NCBI GenBank assembly: GCA_021733795.1
Contig: JAIPKB010000026.1
Coordinates: forward strand, 1 to 39,094
Source: Akkermansiaceae bacterium
GTDB lineage: Bacteria > Verrucomicrobiota > Verrucomicrobiia > Verrucomicrobiales > Akkermansiaceae
Length of the DNA stretch: 39,094 nt
Direction: 5' to 3'
The notes under the pieces: generated by a model
The model's input: the letters and a program-made list of their open reading frames with translations, nothing else
Told to the model about the DNA's origin: nothing
Databases searched by the model: none
Shown: positions 1 through 10,162 of the stretch, piece after piece
Position numbering within the stretch: position 1 is the stretch's first letter
How the letters are laid out: each line of letters opens with the position of its first letter
Translations under genes and position numbers: made by a program

Positions 1-1
1 T

Positions 2-2758
2 TTCCCGGCCACGGCCACCTACGATCTGAATGTCACGGCGAATGTTCTGGGTTACGACCTCACCTCCATCAAATCCTTCATGGGCTGGGCGACCGTCTCG
101 GCGGCCCAAGCCAACCAGACCTACACCATCGAGGTCAGCTCTGTCGGATCGGCAACCTACATGCCTCTCGCCACGGTTGCCTACAAGCCCTTCAACGACA
201 CCAACAGCCCTACCGCCTACGAGACCATGGTGACGGTCAGCCACACGGGCGGAGTGCTCGCCACCGGGGTGGACAGCATCCGTTTCACCTTCACCGATCC
301 AATCGGAGTCAACGGAGTTCCGGATGACAGCGGCACGACTGAAGGCACCTTGATCCGCGAAATCGATGTTTTCGGAGTTCCCACCACAGGGACTCCGGTC
401 ACTCCAACGAAACTGGCGGTGATCGCGGTCAACGGCGGACTCAATCCCACCGCGGGCGCGGCCTTCGGGGTATCGGTGCAGGCGCAGGACGCGGGCGGCA
501 CGCCGGGTAATGTGACGGCGGACACGGCGGTGAGCCTCAGCCTCCAGACCGGCACCGGCTCCTTGGCCGGAACGCTGAACGGCACCATCGCCGCAGGCAC
601 CCATTCGGTCACGATCAGCGGAGTCACCTACAATCAGGCTGAGGCCGGTGTGGTGCTGACCGCAACGCGGACCAGCGGCGACACCTTGACGGCGGCGGAC
701 AGCGCGCCCTTCACGGTCGATGCGCTGGCGGCATCCATCGTGACGATCAGCGGCCCGACCTCCCGCCACATCGTCCAGCGATCTTCCGGAAATACCGGCA
801 ACCTCAGCGTCTCAGGCACATACACCGGTGCGCCGGAGCGCATTGAAGCGCGGGCGGTGGTGATGGGCGGAGCCGGAAATTCCGGCACCAGCACCGATTG
901 GCAGACCCTTCAAACCAGTCCCGGCGGCGGAAGTTTCACCGGCACTCTAACGGATGTCGCCGCCGGAGGTTGGTATCAGTTGGAGGTCCGTGCCATCACC
1001 GCAGGATCGCCAGGTCCTGTGGCCACGCTGGCAAAAGTCGGCGTCGGCGACATCTATCTCACCGCCGGGCAATCGAATTCCGCCAATTACGGTGGCACGG
1101 CTTACACGCCCGCCGATGACCGCGTGTCCACCCGCACTTCCGTCAGCGCGGCCTCCTGGCGTCAAGGATACGATCCGCAGCCTCTGGCGGGAGGCGCCGG
1201 AGGTTCGGTCTGGTCGCGACTCGGTGACCAACTCGCCGCCGCGGATCACATTCCCATCGGCTTCATCTGTGTGGGCGTGGGCGCCACTCAGGTCAGCCAG
1301 TGGGTTCCGGGCAGCGCGAATTATGACAACCTGCTCAAGCCCGCGCTTCAATCGTTAGGTCCGTCCGGCTGCCGCGCCGTGTTGTGGCATCAGGGGGAAT
1401 CCGACTCCCTTGCCAGCGTCACCGCCATCACCCACGCCGCACGGCTGAATTCGATGATCACACAAAGCCGGACGGATGCAGGCTGGGCGGTGCCGTGGTA
1501 TCTGGCCGAGGTATCATTTCACCCCAGCTCGAATCTGACCCAGGAAGAACCGGTTTGCGCCGGCCAGCGCCTGGCTGTGTTTGGAGATGCGCAGGTGTTC
1601 CTCGGTCCCACTACCGACGCCTTCCATCTGGAGGATGCGGCGGGCGGCAAGTTGAGCGATAGTGTCCATTTCAATGCTGCCGGATTGTTGGATCACTCCA
1701 CGCAATGGCGCGACATTCTGCGCGGGACCACCTCCGCGACTCCGCGAAATGGCGACTTCGAAGACAACCGCAACTCCGCCATTACCGGTCTCACCGCGCT
1801 CGCGGATGGTGCCAGCGATGTCGTCGACCTATCAAACCTCGATTCACCGTCGGTGATCGGCTGGCGCGTTCTCTCCGCGAATGGCCAAACCGCGGCGGAC
1901 GGCAGCAACGGCTTCCACAATCCCACCACCGGCACCTATGCCGCCGCGATTGACACCGTCAACGGCGGCGTGCTGCCCCATATGGACGGGCGCCATGTTG
2001 CGGTTCTTGATGGTGGCATCGCAAACAATTACTTCCTGCACACGACCCGTGCGACGCTCGAGCCCAACACCCGCTACACCCTGACCGTCGCCCTTGGCGT
2101 GAGAGATATCGCAAGCACTTTCGGCAACTCGCGTCTCGATATCCTGGCGGACGGAATCGTCGTTGCCACTGCGACCTATGATAAAACCGCTCTTGACGCA
2201 CTCCATGGCGGCGATGCCTCCGGCAGTTTCAACGACGCCACCCTCAGCTACGTGACCGGAGCCTCCGTCACCCCGAATCAATCGCTCACGCTCCGCATCG
2301 CCAAAGTCGGCGGAGCTTCGACCGTGCTCGATTTTGACAATGTCCGCTTCACCGCCCACACCGGCTATGAGGCCTATCAGATGCGTTACTGGGGCAGCAC
2401 CACACATCCCGACTCCTCCCGATCCCTGGATCCCGACAACGACGGCCTCACCAACCAACAAGAATTCGCCTTCGGTCTCAGTCCCATTTCCGGCTCGTCG
2501 GTCAATCCGGTTCTCATGCCCTTGAACAAAACCACCGGCCAGCTCAGCTATCAACGGCTTGCCGCGAGCGGCCTGACTTACACGATATGGACTTCCACCA
2601 CCCTTGCCGCCGGAAGCTGGACGGAGGATGTGGACGCCACCAACAACCAAGTCGCAGGTCCAACCGACGGCAATGGCAATCAAACCGTGGTGGTCACGCT
2701 GAGCGGGATCAAACCCCTGACAGAGCCGAAACTTTTCGTGCGCGTTGCCGCGGACTAA
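2..2758 (+). CDS. Exported SGNH-type (sialate O-acetylesterase-like) esterase, 5' end outside the window
   Basis: The frame is open from the window edge to TAA at 2756-2758, so the true start and signal peptide lie upstream. In order it holds a beta-sandwich region (to about 400), a bacterial Ig-like domain (about 410-725), another beta domain, then an SGNH hydrolase (about 1040-1700). The SGNH motifs are GQSN (nucleophile Ser codon at 1073), WHQGESD (from 1385) and DSVHFN (Asp at 1658, His at 1667), so the catalytic set appears complete. Next comes a domain starting NGDFEDN (about 1745-2350) of the kind found in exported carbohydrate-binding proteins. The C-terminus has an Asp-rich DPDNDGLTNQQEFAFG segment and ends LFVRVAAD, an ending shared with the protein at 23160-27083. 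The family de-acetylates sialic acids or plant and algal polysaccharides. The substrate here is not determinable. It lies 248 bp before the mannosidase cluster on the same strand; that gap shows no clear hairpin. Confidence 0.85.
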   Translation, partial: FPATATYDLNVTANVLGYDLTSIKSFMGWATVSAAQANQTYTIEVSSVGSATYMPLATVAYKPFNDTNSPTAYETMVTVSHTGGVLATGVDSIRFTFTDPIGVNGVPDDSGTTEGTLIREIDVFGVPTTGTPVTPTKLAVIAVNGGLNPTAGAAFGVSVQAQDAGGTPGNVTADTAVSLSLQTGTGSLAGTLNGTIAAGTHSVTISGVTYNQAEAGVVLTATRTSGDTLTAADSAPFTVDALAASIVTISGPTSRHIVQRSSGNTGNLSVSGTYTGAPERIEARAVVMGGAGNSGTSTDWQTLQTSPGGGSFTGTLTDVAAGGWYQLEVRAITAGSPGPVATLAKVGVGDIYLTAGQSNSANYGGTAYTPADDRVSTRTSVSAASWRQGYDPQPLAGGAGGSVWSRLGDQLAAADHIPIGFICVGVGATQVSQWVPGSANYDNLLKPALQSLGPSGCRAVLWHQGESDSLASVTAITHAARLNSMITQSRTDAGWAVPWYLAEVSFHPSSNLTQEEPVCAGQRLAVFGDAQVFLGPTTDAFHLEDAAGGKLSDSVHFNAAGLLDHSTQWRDILRGTTSATPRNGDFEDNRNSAITGLTALADGASDVVDLSNLDSPSVIGWRVLSANGQTAADGSNGFHNPTTGTYAAAIDTVNGGVLPHMDGRHVAVLDGGIANNYFLHTTRATLEPNTRYTLTVALGVRDIASTFGNSRLDILADGIVVATATYDKTALDALHGGDASGSFNDATLSYVTGASVTPNQSLTLRIAKVGGASTVLDFDNVRFTAHTGYEAYQMRYWGSTTHPDSSRSLDPDNDGLTNQQEFAFGLSPISGSSVNPVLMPLNKTTGQLSYQRLAASGLTYTIWTSTTLAAGSWTEDVDATNNQVAGPTDGNGNQTVVVTLSGIKPLTEPKLFVRVAAD

Positions 2759-3006
2759 CCACTTGCATGCGGGAAAATCCTACAAAGACGAATGGGTCGA
2801 CTAGTGTAGGCCGTCCAACAGACTGTATCGAATTCGAGTTGATTTTTGAACGCAGATCGGATATCGCCAGGCCGTTCCGGCACTTCAACAATCGAAAATC
2901 CAAAATCATCAATCGTAAATTACAGGCGGTCTTGATAATTCACAATCTGCTTGGCGCGCTAAACAAGCACCAGACCCGCAGCTTTCGTCCCTCAACCAAG
3001 ATATCA

Positions 3007-6000
3007 ATGCCATCAGTATTCACTACCCTCGCCGTCATGCTGGCAACCGCCTCAGTGATTTCCTCTGCTCCGACGGTCAAATACGAACAACTCGACCCGG
3101 CCGCAGGTTGGAATTTCAAGACCATTCACGGTCCGTCCAAATCGGATGCCGCCAATGGCGCGGCGATCACTGTCGATTCCGGCGCGCTGGACAGTGCGGG
3201 AGCCGATGCGGCGGTATTGGTGGACGGAGGACTTCCGCAAACCAGTGCCGCGCTTGGTGACATGTGTCTCCTCAATGGTCCTGGCAGCTTGGTTCTGGAC
3301 CTTGGTGGAATCCAGGCGATCACTGCCGTGAACACCTATTCCTGGCATGATTTTGCCGATGATCAGGGCGCTCGTGGCCCGCAAGTCTATTCAGTATCCG
3401 GCCGCGCCGACAGCAATGCCACATGGACGAAGATCGCCGACGTGGACAGCCGTCCTAACACAACTGGCGGCAAGTGGGGCGGCCAGCACGGCGCAAGCAT
3501 CACAAGCGGAGCTGGCAAACTCGGAGATTTCCGTTTCCTCAAGTTTGACATCCAACCCACCGGCTCCCCCAAACAGGCCAATGTCGTGTGGACGAACACG
3601 CTTTTCGCGGAGATCGACGTCCATACCGCCGCCACCCTTGCCAAAGCGGGCGACGCCCGACCGGTGCAAGTCACCGACGTTTATGTGGTGGTCAAAAGCC
3701 ACTTCGATCTGGGTTTCACCGATCTTGCCGGGAATGTGTTCCACCGCTACCGAACCGAGATGATGGATGGATCCCTGGATATCATCGAAAAGAACCGCAG
3801 CCTGCCGAAGGAGCACCGGTTTGTCTGGACCATGCCCGGGTGGCCGCTGATGAAGCAGATACTCGGCCCCGAACAAACACCGGAACGCCGCGAGCGCATC
3901 AAGAAGGCGGTTGCCGAAGGTGATCTAACCGCCCACGCGCTGCCCTTCACCCTTCACACGGAATCCCTCGATCACGAGGACCTCGTGCGCGGCCTCGGAT
4001 TTTCCAGTGCCGCCGCACGCAAATACGGACATCCGCTGCCGCTGGCCGCCAAGATGTCGGATGTGCCCAGCCATTCCTGGGTGATTCCAACCCTGCTGGC
4101 TCACGCCGGCATCAAGTTCATGCACATGGGATGCAACCCCGCCAGCCAGTATCCGCGCGTCCCGCAGCTCTTCTGGTGGGAAGGGCCCGACGGTTCGCGC
4201 GTTCTCTCCGCCTACACTCTCGACTACGGCGGCGGCCTCAGTCCACCGGCTGACTGGCCGTCAAAACATTACCTCGCGATGGTCATGAAAGGCGACAATC
4301 ACGGGCCGCCCACAGCCGACGAAGTCGAAGGATGGCGCAAGCATTACGCAAGCACGATGCCCGGAGTCAGAGTCCACTTCTGCGACTTGGATCAATTCGC
4401 GCAAGCAATCATCGCGGAAAACCCCGCGCTCCCGGTGGTCCGTGGTGACATGCCGGACACCTGGATTCACGGACTCATGGCAATGCCGCAGACGAGCAAG
4501 ATCGCCCGCAACATCCGCCCACTGCAACCCGCGTTGGAAACCCTCGACACCCAGCTTCGCATCTGGGGCGTAAGCACCACCCCGCTTGCCGGACCACTCG
4601 CCGATTCCTATGAAAACAGCCTGCTATATGGCGAACACACCTGGGGCATGAATGCCGAGTATGGCCCGCGCACGCTCTATGGCGAAGACTGGAGGAAATG
4701 GCTCACGGAGATGGATAACGAACCCGTCCCGGCCGATGGAGATTTCACCAAACTACCACGCGGCAGCAAACGCAAGTGGCTCCAGTCCTATGACGACCAC
4801 CGCAACTACATCCGCAGGACCGAATCCATCGTCCACCGCGAACTCGACGCCCGCCTTGCCCTGATCGCCGGTAACGTCACCACCAAGCCCGGTGAAATTG
4901 TCCTCTATAACCCGCTCCCATGGCCGCGCTCCGGCATGGTGAGGATCAATGGCAAACAACACTTCGCCCAGGATGTGCCGGCGAGCGGGTACAGGGTGTA
5001 TCCGACCGATCCGACCGATCCGACCGATCCGTCGGATTCCAAGACCCGCCTCACCACCCCCCACTTCACGATTACCTTCGACCTCCGGCGCGGCGGCATC
5101 TCCTCGTTGGTGGAAAAGTCCACCGGCCGCGAACTGGCCGACAAGACATCGCCTTACGCGCTCGGCCAGTTCCTTCACGAGCGGTTCAGCACCGACGAGG
5201 TCTATCCGCGCTTCTTCCACAAATACAGCCGGATTCAGGACGGTTGGGGACTTAACGACATCGGCAAGCCCGGCATGCCCGATGCCCAAAAGGTTCCCTA
5301 TCTCGCCAGCACGCCGGATCACTGGAAGATCGTGGTTTCCAAGTCCGATGCCGCGGACCTCGTGACTCTAACCGCCGGCGACACCAAAGGGCTCGGCAAG
5401 GCCCATGCCATGACTTTCACCTTCCCGCGCCATGCCGCGTTCGTCGATGTCGAATGGAGCGTCACCGAAAAAACCGCAGACAAGCACCCGGAGGGCGGGT
5501 GGCTCTGCTTTCCCTGCGCCATCGACAACCCGACCTTCACCGTCGGGCGCCCCGGCGGCCCGATCAATCCGGCCAAGGACATCATTCCGGGTTCCAACCG
5601 CTACCTGATGGCTGTGACCTCCGGAGTCGCCATCACCGGCAATGATGGAGCCGGGGCGGCCGTCTGCCCGGTCGATTCACCGCTCGTCAGCATGGATCGC
5701 CCCGGACTCTGGTGGTGGGATATGGATTTCGTCCCCCGCAAGCCGTCCGTATTCGTCAATCTTTACAACAACATGTGGAACACCAACTTCCCTCTCTGGC
5801 AGGATGGCTCATGGAGCACACGCGTCCGTTTCTGGCCGACCGCCAAAGACACGCCGACGGTTCAGAATCTGACAGTGAACTCATGGGAAGCCCGCGTGCC
5901 ACTGATCGCCCTCAAGCCCTCGGCCACCGGCACCGGTAAACTCCCCGCCACCCAGACGGGCGTTGCCGTATCGCGCCCCGGCACGCTGCTCACCGCCTTT

Positions 6001-6219
6001 GGCCGGAACCCGGACGGCGACGGCACGATCCTGCGCGTCTGGGAACAAGCCGGCATTGCGGGAAATCTAACCATCACTCTCCCCGTCAACGCAAGATATC
6101 AAACCGCCACCCCCGTGAACCTTCGCGGAGAAAAATCCGGCGATCCTCTGAAGATCACCGGCGGCAAGCTCATCATCCATCTCAAAGCCTACGCGCCCGC
6201 CAGTTTCGTGCTCGAATAA
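3007..6219 (+). CDS. Secreted GH38-type alpha-mannosidase-like glycosidase with N-terminal discoidin-like domain
   Basis: I place the start at ATG 3007 because it opens a signal peptide (MPSVFTTLAVMLATASVISSA); the frame is open further upstream without a credible start. The product is 1070 residues, exported. Residues about 25-205 form a discoidin/F5-8 type C-like domain. From about 222 a GH38-like catalytic domain begins with SHFDLGF (His232 and Asp234, the expected zinc pair), then DVPSHSW (Asp352 at the nucleophile position; compare DPFGHS in GH38), FWWEGPDGSRVL, and GEHTW (His544, expected fourth zinc ligand). A beta-sandwich tail follows, starting near VLYNPLPWPRSG. Members hydrolyse alpha-mannosides with a retaining, zinc-dependent mechanism. 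Divergence from characterised GH38 enzymes is large (it could fall in a DUF5054-like group), so substrate specificity is uncertain. Only 25 bp separate it from the next mannosidase gene, which implies one operon. Confidence 0.85.
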   Translation: MPSVFTTLAVMLATASVISSAPTVKYEQLDPAAGWNFKTIHGPSKSDAANGAAITVDSGALDSAGADAAVLVDGGLPQTSAALGDMCLLNGPGSLVLDLGGIQAITAVNTYSWHDFADDQGARGPQVYSVSGRADSNATWTKIADVDSRPNTTGGKWGGQHGASITSGAGKLGDFRFLKFDIQPTGSPKQANVVWTNTLFAEIDVHTAATLAKAGDARPVQVTDVYVVVKSHFDLGFTDLAGNVFHRYRTEMMDGSLDIIEKNRSLPKEHRFVWTMPGWPLMKQILGPEQTPERRERIKKAVAEGDLTAHALPFTLHTESLDHEDLVRGLGFSSAAARKYGHPLPLAAKMSDVPSHSWVIPTLLAHAGIKFMHMGCNPASQYPRVPQLFWWEGPDGSRVLSAYTLDYGGGLSPPADWPSKHYLAMVMKGDNHGPPTADEVEGWRKHYASTMPGVRVHFCDLDQFAQAIIAENPALPVVRGDMPDTWIHGLMAMPQTSKIARNIRPLQPALETLDTQLRIWGVSTTPLAGPLADSYENSLLYGEHTWGMNAEYGPRTLYGEDWRKWLTEMDNEPVPADGDFTKLPRGSKRKWLQSYDDHRNYIRRTESIVHRELDARLALIAGNVTTKPGEIVLYNPLPWPRSGMVRINGKQHFAQDVPASGYRVYPTDPTDPTDPSDSKTRLTTPHFTITFDLRRGGISSLVEKSTGRELADKTSPYALGQFLHERFSTDEVYPRFFHKYSRIQDGWGLNDIGKPGMPDAQKVPYLASTPDHWKIVVSKSDAADLVTLTAGDTKGLGKAHAMTFTFPRHAAFVDVEWSVTEKTADKHPEGGWLCFPCAIDNPTFTVGRPGGPINPAKDIIPGSNRYLMAVTSGVAITGNDGAGAAVCPVDSPLVSMDRPGLWWWDMDFVPRKPSVFVNLYNNMWNTNFPLWQDGSWSTRVRFWPTAKDTPTVQNLTVNSWEARVPLIALKPSATGTGKLPATQTGVAVSRPGTLLTAFGRNPDGDGTILRVWEQAGIAGNLTITLPVNARYQTATPVNLRGEKSGDPLKITGGKLIIHLKAYAPASFVLE
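5001..5027 (+). repeat. Three tandem 9-bp units (tccgaccga)
   Basis: Three perfect copies of the 9-mer encode a PTDPTDPTDPSD linker inside the first mannosidase, between its catalytic domain and the C-terminal beta domain. The unit length keeps the frame, so copy-number change would only alter linker length. Confidence 0.85.
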
Positions 6220-6244
6220 CCGCTGGAAATCCAATCCATCAACC

Positions 6245-9200
6245 ATGACCCGATATTTAACAAGCATTGCCGCGTTTCTAACCACCGCCCACGTCATTGC
6301 CATTCCCATTGAATTCGATGTTCCGGCCCCGGCGATCAAAGCAACGGCTTCGAGTGTCTTCGGTCCGGAACAGGATGCGGCCCACCTGATCGATGGCTCA
6401 GGCCTGGATCGCGAGTTGCACGACAATGAAAGCGGCGCCCGAACAATGTGGCATTCGGGTCTGAATCCGGAACGCACCGAAGTCGCCGGCATTCGGTCGG
6501 CGGCATGGGTGCGCTTCGATTTCACCACGCCTCAGGCGTTTGATCGAATGCTGGTTTGGAATCACAACCAGGCCGGTTTAACCGACCGCGGTTTTCGCAA
6601 AACACAGATCCTCGGCACGCTCGACGGAGTGGCGTGGAAAGCCCTCGCCGCGCTCGAACTTCCGCTTGCCAATGGCAATGCAGCGACCGCCACTACGGTC
6701 CCGGTTTCCACCAGAGACGCGCTCAAGGCCGTCGTCATCGCCGCCGAATCGAACTGGGGCGGCAATGTTTACGGCCTGAGCGAGGTGAAGTTCGTTTCCA
6801 CCAAGGATGTCGCGGCGGCGGACCTGCCGTTTCCTGATGGAATCGAGTGTGCCGCGCAGCCCTGCTACCGTCACCGCGCCGATGGCAAGCCGGGCCGCGA
6901 GATCAAGATCACCTTCAACGGCGGAAAACTCCATTCCGCAGCGGAAATGGAGGTTCACGCCGATGGTCAAACGGAAACAGTGAAGCTGCCAGCCACTCCC
7001 TCCGGTCTATCAGGAACCACGCTGCTGCTTCCCCCGGGCGTCGGCGTGGACAAGGACGCGCAAGTCCTTGTGACGATCAAGTCCGGCGAAAGGAGCACGC
7101 GCCAGTCATTCATTCTTCCGAAACTGCGACAGTGGACCGTCTATGTCTATCCGCACTCGCATGTGGACATCGGCTATACCAACACCCAGGCCAATGTGGA
7201 GATCATCCACAAGCGCAACCTGTTTCATGCCATTGAACTGGCGAAAAAGACGGCGGATTACCCGGAAGGCGCGCGCTTCTTGTGGAATACGGAGGTGTCA
7301 TGGCCGGTCGAGCGTTTGTTCGCCGCCTGCACGCCCGGTGAGCGTGAAACGATTCTGGATGCAATCCGCAAGGGCTGGATCCATGTCGAGGCCGGCTACG
7401 TTCACACCAACACCAGCGTCGCCGCAGGCGAGGAACTCAACCGGCACTTCGACGCCTCGCGCAAGATCGCCGGACAGACCGGCGTGCCCGCCGAAACCCT
7501 GGTCCAGGTGGACATTCCCGGCATCTCGTGGGGCATCGTGCCCGCCGCCAACCGCAATGGTGTGAAGTATCTTCTTCTCTGGAATAACGGCAGCGACCGC
7601 ACCGGCCGTTCGATGGATATCTCCTTCCGCCCGTTCTGGTGGGAGGGGCAGGACGGCAAGTCGAGGATGCTTTTCCTGCAACCCGGGTCCTACGTTCCGG
7701 GTGCGCAGATCAAGGGGAAACACTTTTGGCCGAAAATGGCCGGACACACCGACATGGACACCATCCTGCAGGTCGTGAAAACCGACAACCCGCGCGCCGA
7801 CTTTGTGGACAGCTACCTGTGGCCGATACTCGACCGCCTTGAGATGGACCGCGACTATCCATACGATCTGTTTGCCATGTCGTGGTGCATGGCGGACAAC
7901 ACCCCGGTGGACATGGATCTGCCTGATGCGGTGAGAAGTTGGAATGAAGACTATGCCTACCCGCGTCTGGTCATCGCATCCGCCACCCGGATCATGAAGG
8001 CCTTCGAAGAACGCTACGGAAAAACCCTGCCGGTCCGCCGCGGCGACTTCACCGAATATTGGACCGACGGCCTCGGCTCCGCCGCCCGCATGACCTCGAT
8101 GAACCGCGAGTCCAAGGAAACCCTGATCCAAGTCGGAAATCTATGGGCGATGCTCCATCCCGGAAAACCCGCGCCGGACGCCCTCATCGCCGAGGCATGG
8201 CGCAACATCATCCTCGGTTCCGAGCACACCTGGTGTTACATGAATCCGGCCCAACAACCGATGCAGGACACCATCATGGCCGTGAAATTCGATCGCTTCC
8301 AACAAGGCCGGAACCTGAGCCGCCAAGCCCTCGCCGAAACACTGGAACCATTGCTTGCCCCGCAAGCGCCGGCCGTCACGGTTTTCAACACCCTGTCCTG
8401 GCCGCGGACCGGGTTGGCGATCCTGCCCCCGGGTGTTGCTGGCTTGTTAGACGAACATGACTCTCCCGTCGCCACGCAGAAACTGGCGGATGGCAAGGTG
8501 GTTTTTCTCGCCAAGGATATTCCGGCGCTTGGTTCGAAGTCCTTCCGGCCTTGCGCACCCGTTGCCGCATCCGCCTCGCCCTTCACCGTCACTCCCACCA
8601 GTCTCGACAATGGCTTGGTCAAAGTCGCGCTCGATCCCGCCACCGGTGACATCGTGAGCCTGATTCACGGCGGCACCGAGTTTGTCGATCGTCAGGCCGC
8701 CACGGGTGTGAACTCGTTCCGCCATCTGCCCGGCACCGGTGTGGCGGCACCCGCCGGCCCGCAATACGCCGCCGCCCCGCAGACCACACCCCACTTGTCC
8801 GCACTGCGTCCGGCCATCGCCAGCGGCCCCACCGATGTGCGCGTTTCTATCAACGAAAACGGCCCGGTGCTCGCCTCGCTTTTGGTCGAGTCCAAGGGTG
8901 CCGGCATCCGCTGGCTCAAACGGGAAATCCGCCTCCTCGCGGGCCGGCCGGAGGTGGAAATCATCAACACGCTCGACAAGATCGCCGTCACCGAAAAAGA
9001 GGGCATTCATTTCGGCTTTGCCTTCGATGTACCCGAGCCGCGACTGCGCGCCGACATCCCGTGGGGCGTGATGGAGATCGAGAAAGACCAGTTTCCCGAA
9101 GGCAACCGGAATTGGATCTGCTTCCAACGCTGGCTCGACATCGGCAATGATAGCCGCGGCATCACCTGGTGCTCCCCGGACGCCCCGACCTTCCAAGTCG

Positions 9201-9661
9201 GCGGGATGACCGCCAACATCCTCGGTGCCGCCACCCACTCGCCGGAATGGATAAGGACCCTTGATCCGTCCGCAACGATCTATTCGTGGGCGCTCAACAA
9301 CCACTGGCACACCAACTTCCCGCTCTATCAGGAAGGGGAAATGCGCTTCCGTTACGGCATCCTGCCGCGCAACTCGGCCTTCGACCCCGCCGCCAGCAAC
9401 CGCTTCGGCATGGAGCGAACACAACCGCTCATCGCCGCCGCGACCGAGGCCGGACTCACCGTCAAGGCGCCGCTCACACTGGACAACCCGCGCGTCGTCG
9501 TCTCCAGCATTCAAACCGCCGCCGACGGCCGGTCCATCGAGGTCACCCTGCGTTCGCTCTCGGATCGGCAGGAATCCGTCTTGGTCAAAACCGCCGCCGG
9601 CACCCAAGACCCAGTGACTCTCCCGCCCTATGGCGTGCGCACGCACCGCATCGCGAGATGA
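6245..9661 (+). CDS. Secreted GH38-type alpha-mannosidase-like glycosidase, second copy
   Basis: ATG 6245 opens a signal peptide (MTRYLTSIAAFLTTAHVIA) 25 bp after the previous stop. The product is 1138 residues. Residues about 22-195 form a discoidin/F5-8 type C-like domain, followed by a short linker domain. The GH38-like catalytic part runs from about 298 to 690: HSHVDIGY (His306, Asp308, zinc pair), QVDIPGISWG (Asp423, nucleophile position), FRPFWWEGQDG, and GSEHTW (His661, expected zinc ligand). Residues about 700-1138 are the beta-sandwich half, starting VTVFNTLSWPRTG. The catalytic core matches GH38 more closely than its neighbour does. The two genes share architecture but have diverged strongly, which suggests complementary linkages and not a recent duplication. 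The next gene starts 33 bp downstream. Expected role: release of mannose from a glycan outside the cytoplasm. Confidence 0.87.
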   Translation: MTRYLTSIAAFLTTAHVIAIPIEFDVPAPAIKATASSVFGPEQDAAHLIDGSGLDRELHDNESGARTMWHSGLNPERTEVAGIRSAAWVRFDFTTPQAFDRMLVWNHNQAGLTDRGFRKTQILGTLDGVAWKALAALELPLANGNAATATTVPVSTRDALKAVVIAAESNWGGNVYGLSEVKFVSTKDVAAADLPFPDGIECAAQPCYRHRADGKPGREIKITFNGGKLHSAAEMEVHADGQTETVKLPATPSGLSGTTLLLPPGVGVDKDAQVLVTIKSGERSTRQSFILPKLRQWTVYVYPHSHVDIGYTNTQANVEIIHKRNLFHAIELAKKTADYPEGARFLWNTEVSWPVERLFAACTPGERETILDAIRKGWIHVEAGYVHTNTSVAAGEELNRHFDASRKIAGQTGVPAETLVQVDIPGISWGIVPAANRNGVKYLLLWNNGSDRTGRSMDISFRPFWWEGQDGKSRMLFLQPGSYVPGAQIKGKHFWPKMAGHTDMDTILQVVKTDNPRADFVDSYLWPILDRLEMDRDYPYDLFAMSWCMADNTPVDMDLPDAVRSWNEDYAYPRLVIASATRIMKAFEERYGKTLPVRRGDFTEYWTDGLGSAARMTSMNRESKETLIQVGNLWAMLHPGKPAPDALIAEAWRNIILGSEHTWCYMNPAQQPMQDTIMAVKFDRFQQGRNLSRQALAETLEPLLAPQAPAVTVFNTLSWPRTGLAILPPGVAGLLDEHDSPVATQKLADGKVVFLAKDIPALGSKSFRPCAPVAASASPFTVTPTSLDNGLVKVALDPATGDIVSLIHGGTEFVDRQAATGVNSFRHLPGTGVAAPAGPQYAAAPQTTPHLSALRPAIASGPTDVRVSINENGPVLASLLVESKGAGIRWLKREIRLLAGRPEVEIINTLDKIAVTEKEGIHFGFAFDVPEPRLRADIPWGVMEIEKDQFPEGNRNWICFQRWLDIGNDSRGITWCSPDAPTFQVGGMTANILGAATHSPEWIRTLDPSATIYSWALNNHWHTNFPLYQEGEMRFRYGILPRNSAFDPAASNRFGMERTQPLIAAATEAGLTVKAPLTLDNPRVVVSSIQTAADGRSIEVTLRSLSDRQESVLVKTAAGTQDPVTLPPYGVRTHRIAR

Positions 9662-9694
9662 CCGGAAGTTTTGGCGGAACCCACATTTTTCACC

Positions 9695-10150
9695 ATGAGA
9701 AATCATCATGACATTGACGGCGTCTCCATCAATATCGGTTTGTCAGACGACGTCATCCTGGATCATTCCATCGACCATGGGACGCATCGCGTCAAGACGC
9801 TCGGTGGCTTGACATGGATCGTGCCCGCGAATGACATCGGGTCGATCGAGTCGTGTGAGATCACCGGATTCGACGACCCGCGCATTGGCACGGATGAATA
9901 TCTGATGATGACCTGCCTCCGGACGCTCCGGGCGATCCCGCGAAAATACCGTGAAAAATATCTCATCAACACCAGCTCGCTGGTGAAATCAAAGCCGGAT
10001 GAGGTCTATGCATTGGCCAGGGAAGCCATCCTCCAGGGCAAGGCCGGAGGACGCTTCATCCTTAGCAGCGGCTGCTGCCTCGGACGCGATACACCGCCTG
10101 AAAAAGTTGACGCGATGGCGAGCGCCTGCGAAGACTTCGGGGCCTACTGA
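9695..10150 (+). CDS. Short protein with uroporphyrinogen-decarboxylase-like C-terminus, probably truncated
   Basis: I prefer ATG 9695 (151 residues) over a TTG at 9671. The last 45 or so residues, with GGRFILSSGCCLGRDTPPE and a following amphipathic helix, match the C-terminal motif of URO-D/MtaA-like proteins (normally about 340-400 residues). The first hundred residues (VPANDIGSIESCEITGFDDP and downstream) I cannot place firmly. Because the length is less than half of the family's, I read it as an internally deleted remnant that kept an open frame. URO-D-like proteins without a haem role occur in glycan-degradation clusters of this phylum; a methyltransferase-like function is conceivable. 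It sits between the second mannosidase (33 bp gap) and the isomerase (12 bp gap), so it is co-transcribed if expressed. Confidence 0.55.
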   Translation: MRNHHDIDGVSINIGLSDDVILDHSIDHGTHRVKTLGGLTWIVPANDIGSIESCEITGFDDPRIGTDEYLMMTCLRTLRAIPRKYREKYLINTSSLVKSKPDEVYALAREAILQGKAGGRFILSSGCCLGRDTPPEKVDAMASACEDFGAY

Positions 10151-10162
10151 GCCTTTTGATTC

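Noticed and set aside
2587..3006. N-terminal extension of the first mannosidase
   Set aside because: The open frame reaches back into the preceding esterase gene, but the signal peptide begins only at 3007 and the upstream translation is not protein-like.
5001..5030. CRISPR-like short repeats
   Set aside because: Units are 9 bp, directly abutting, in frame in a linker, with no spacers.
8447..9709. Long minus-strand open frame (420 codons) opposite the second mannosidase
   Set aside because: It lies fully antisense to a well-supported gene, has Gly/Arg-rich low-complexity translation and no recognisable domain; typical of high-GC shadow frames.
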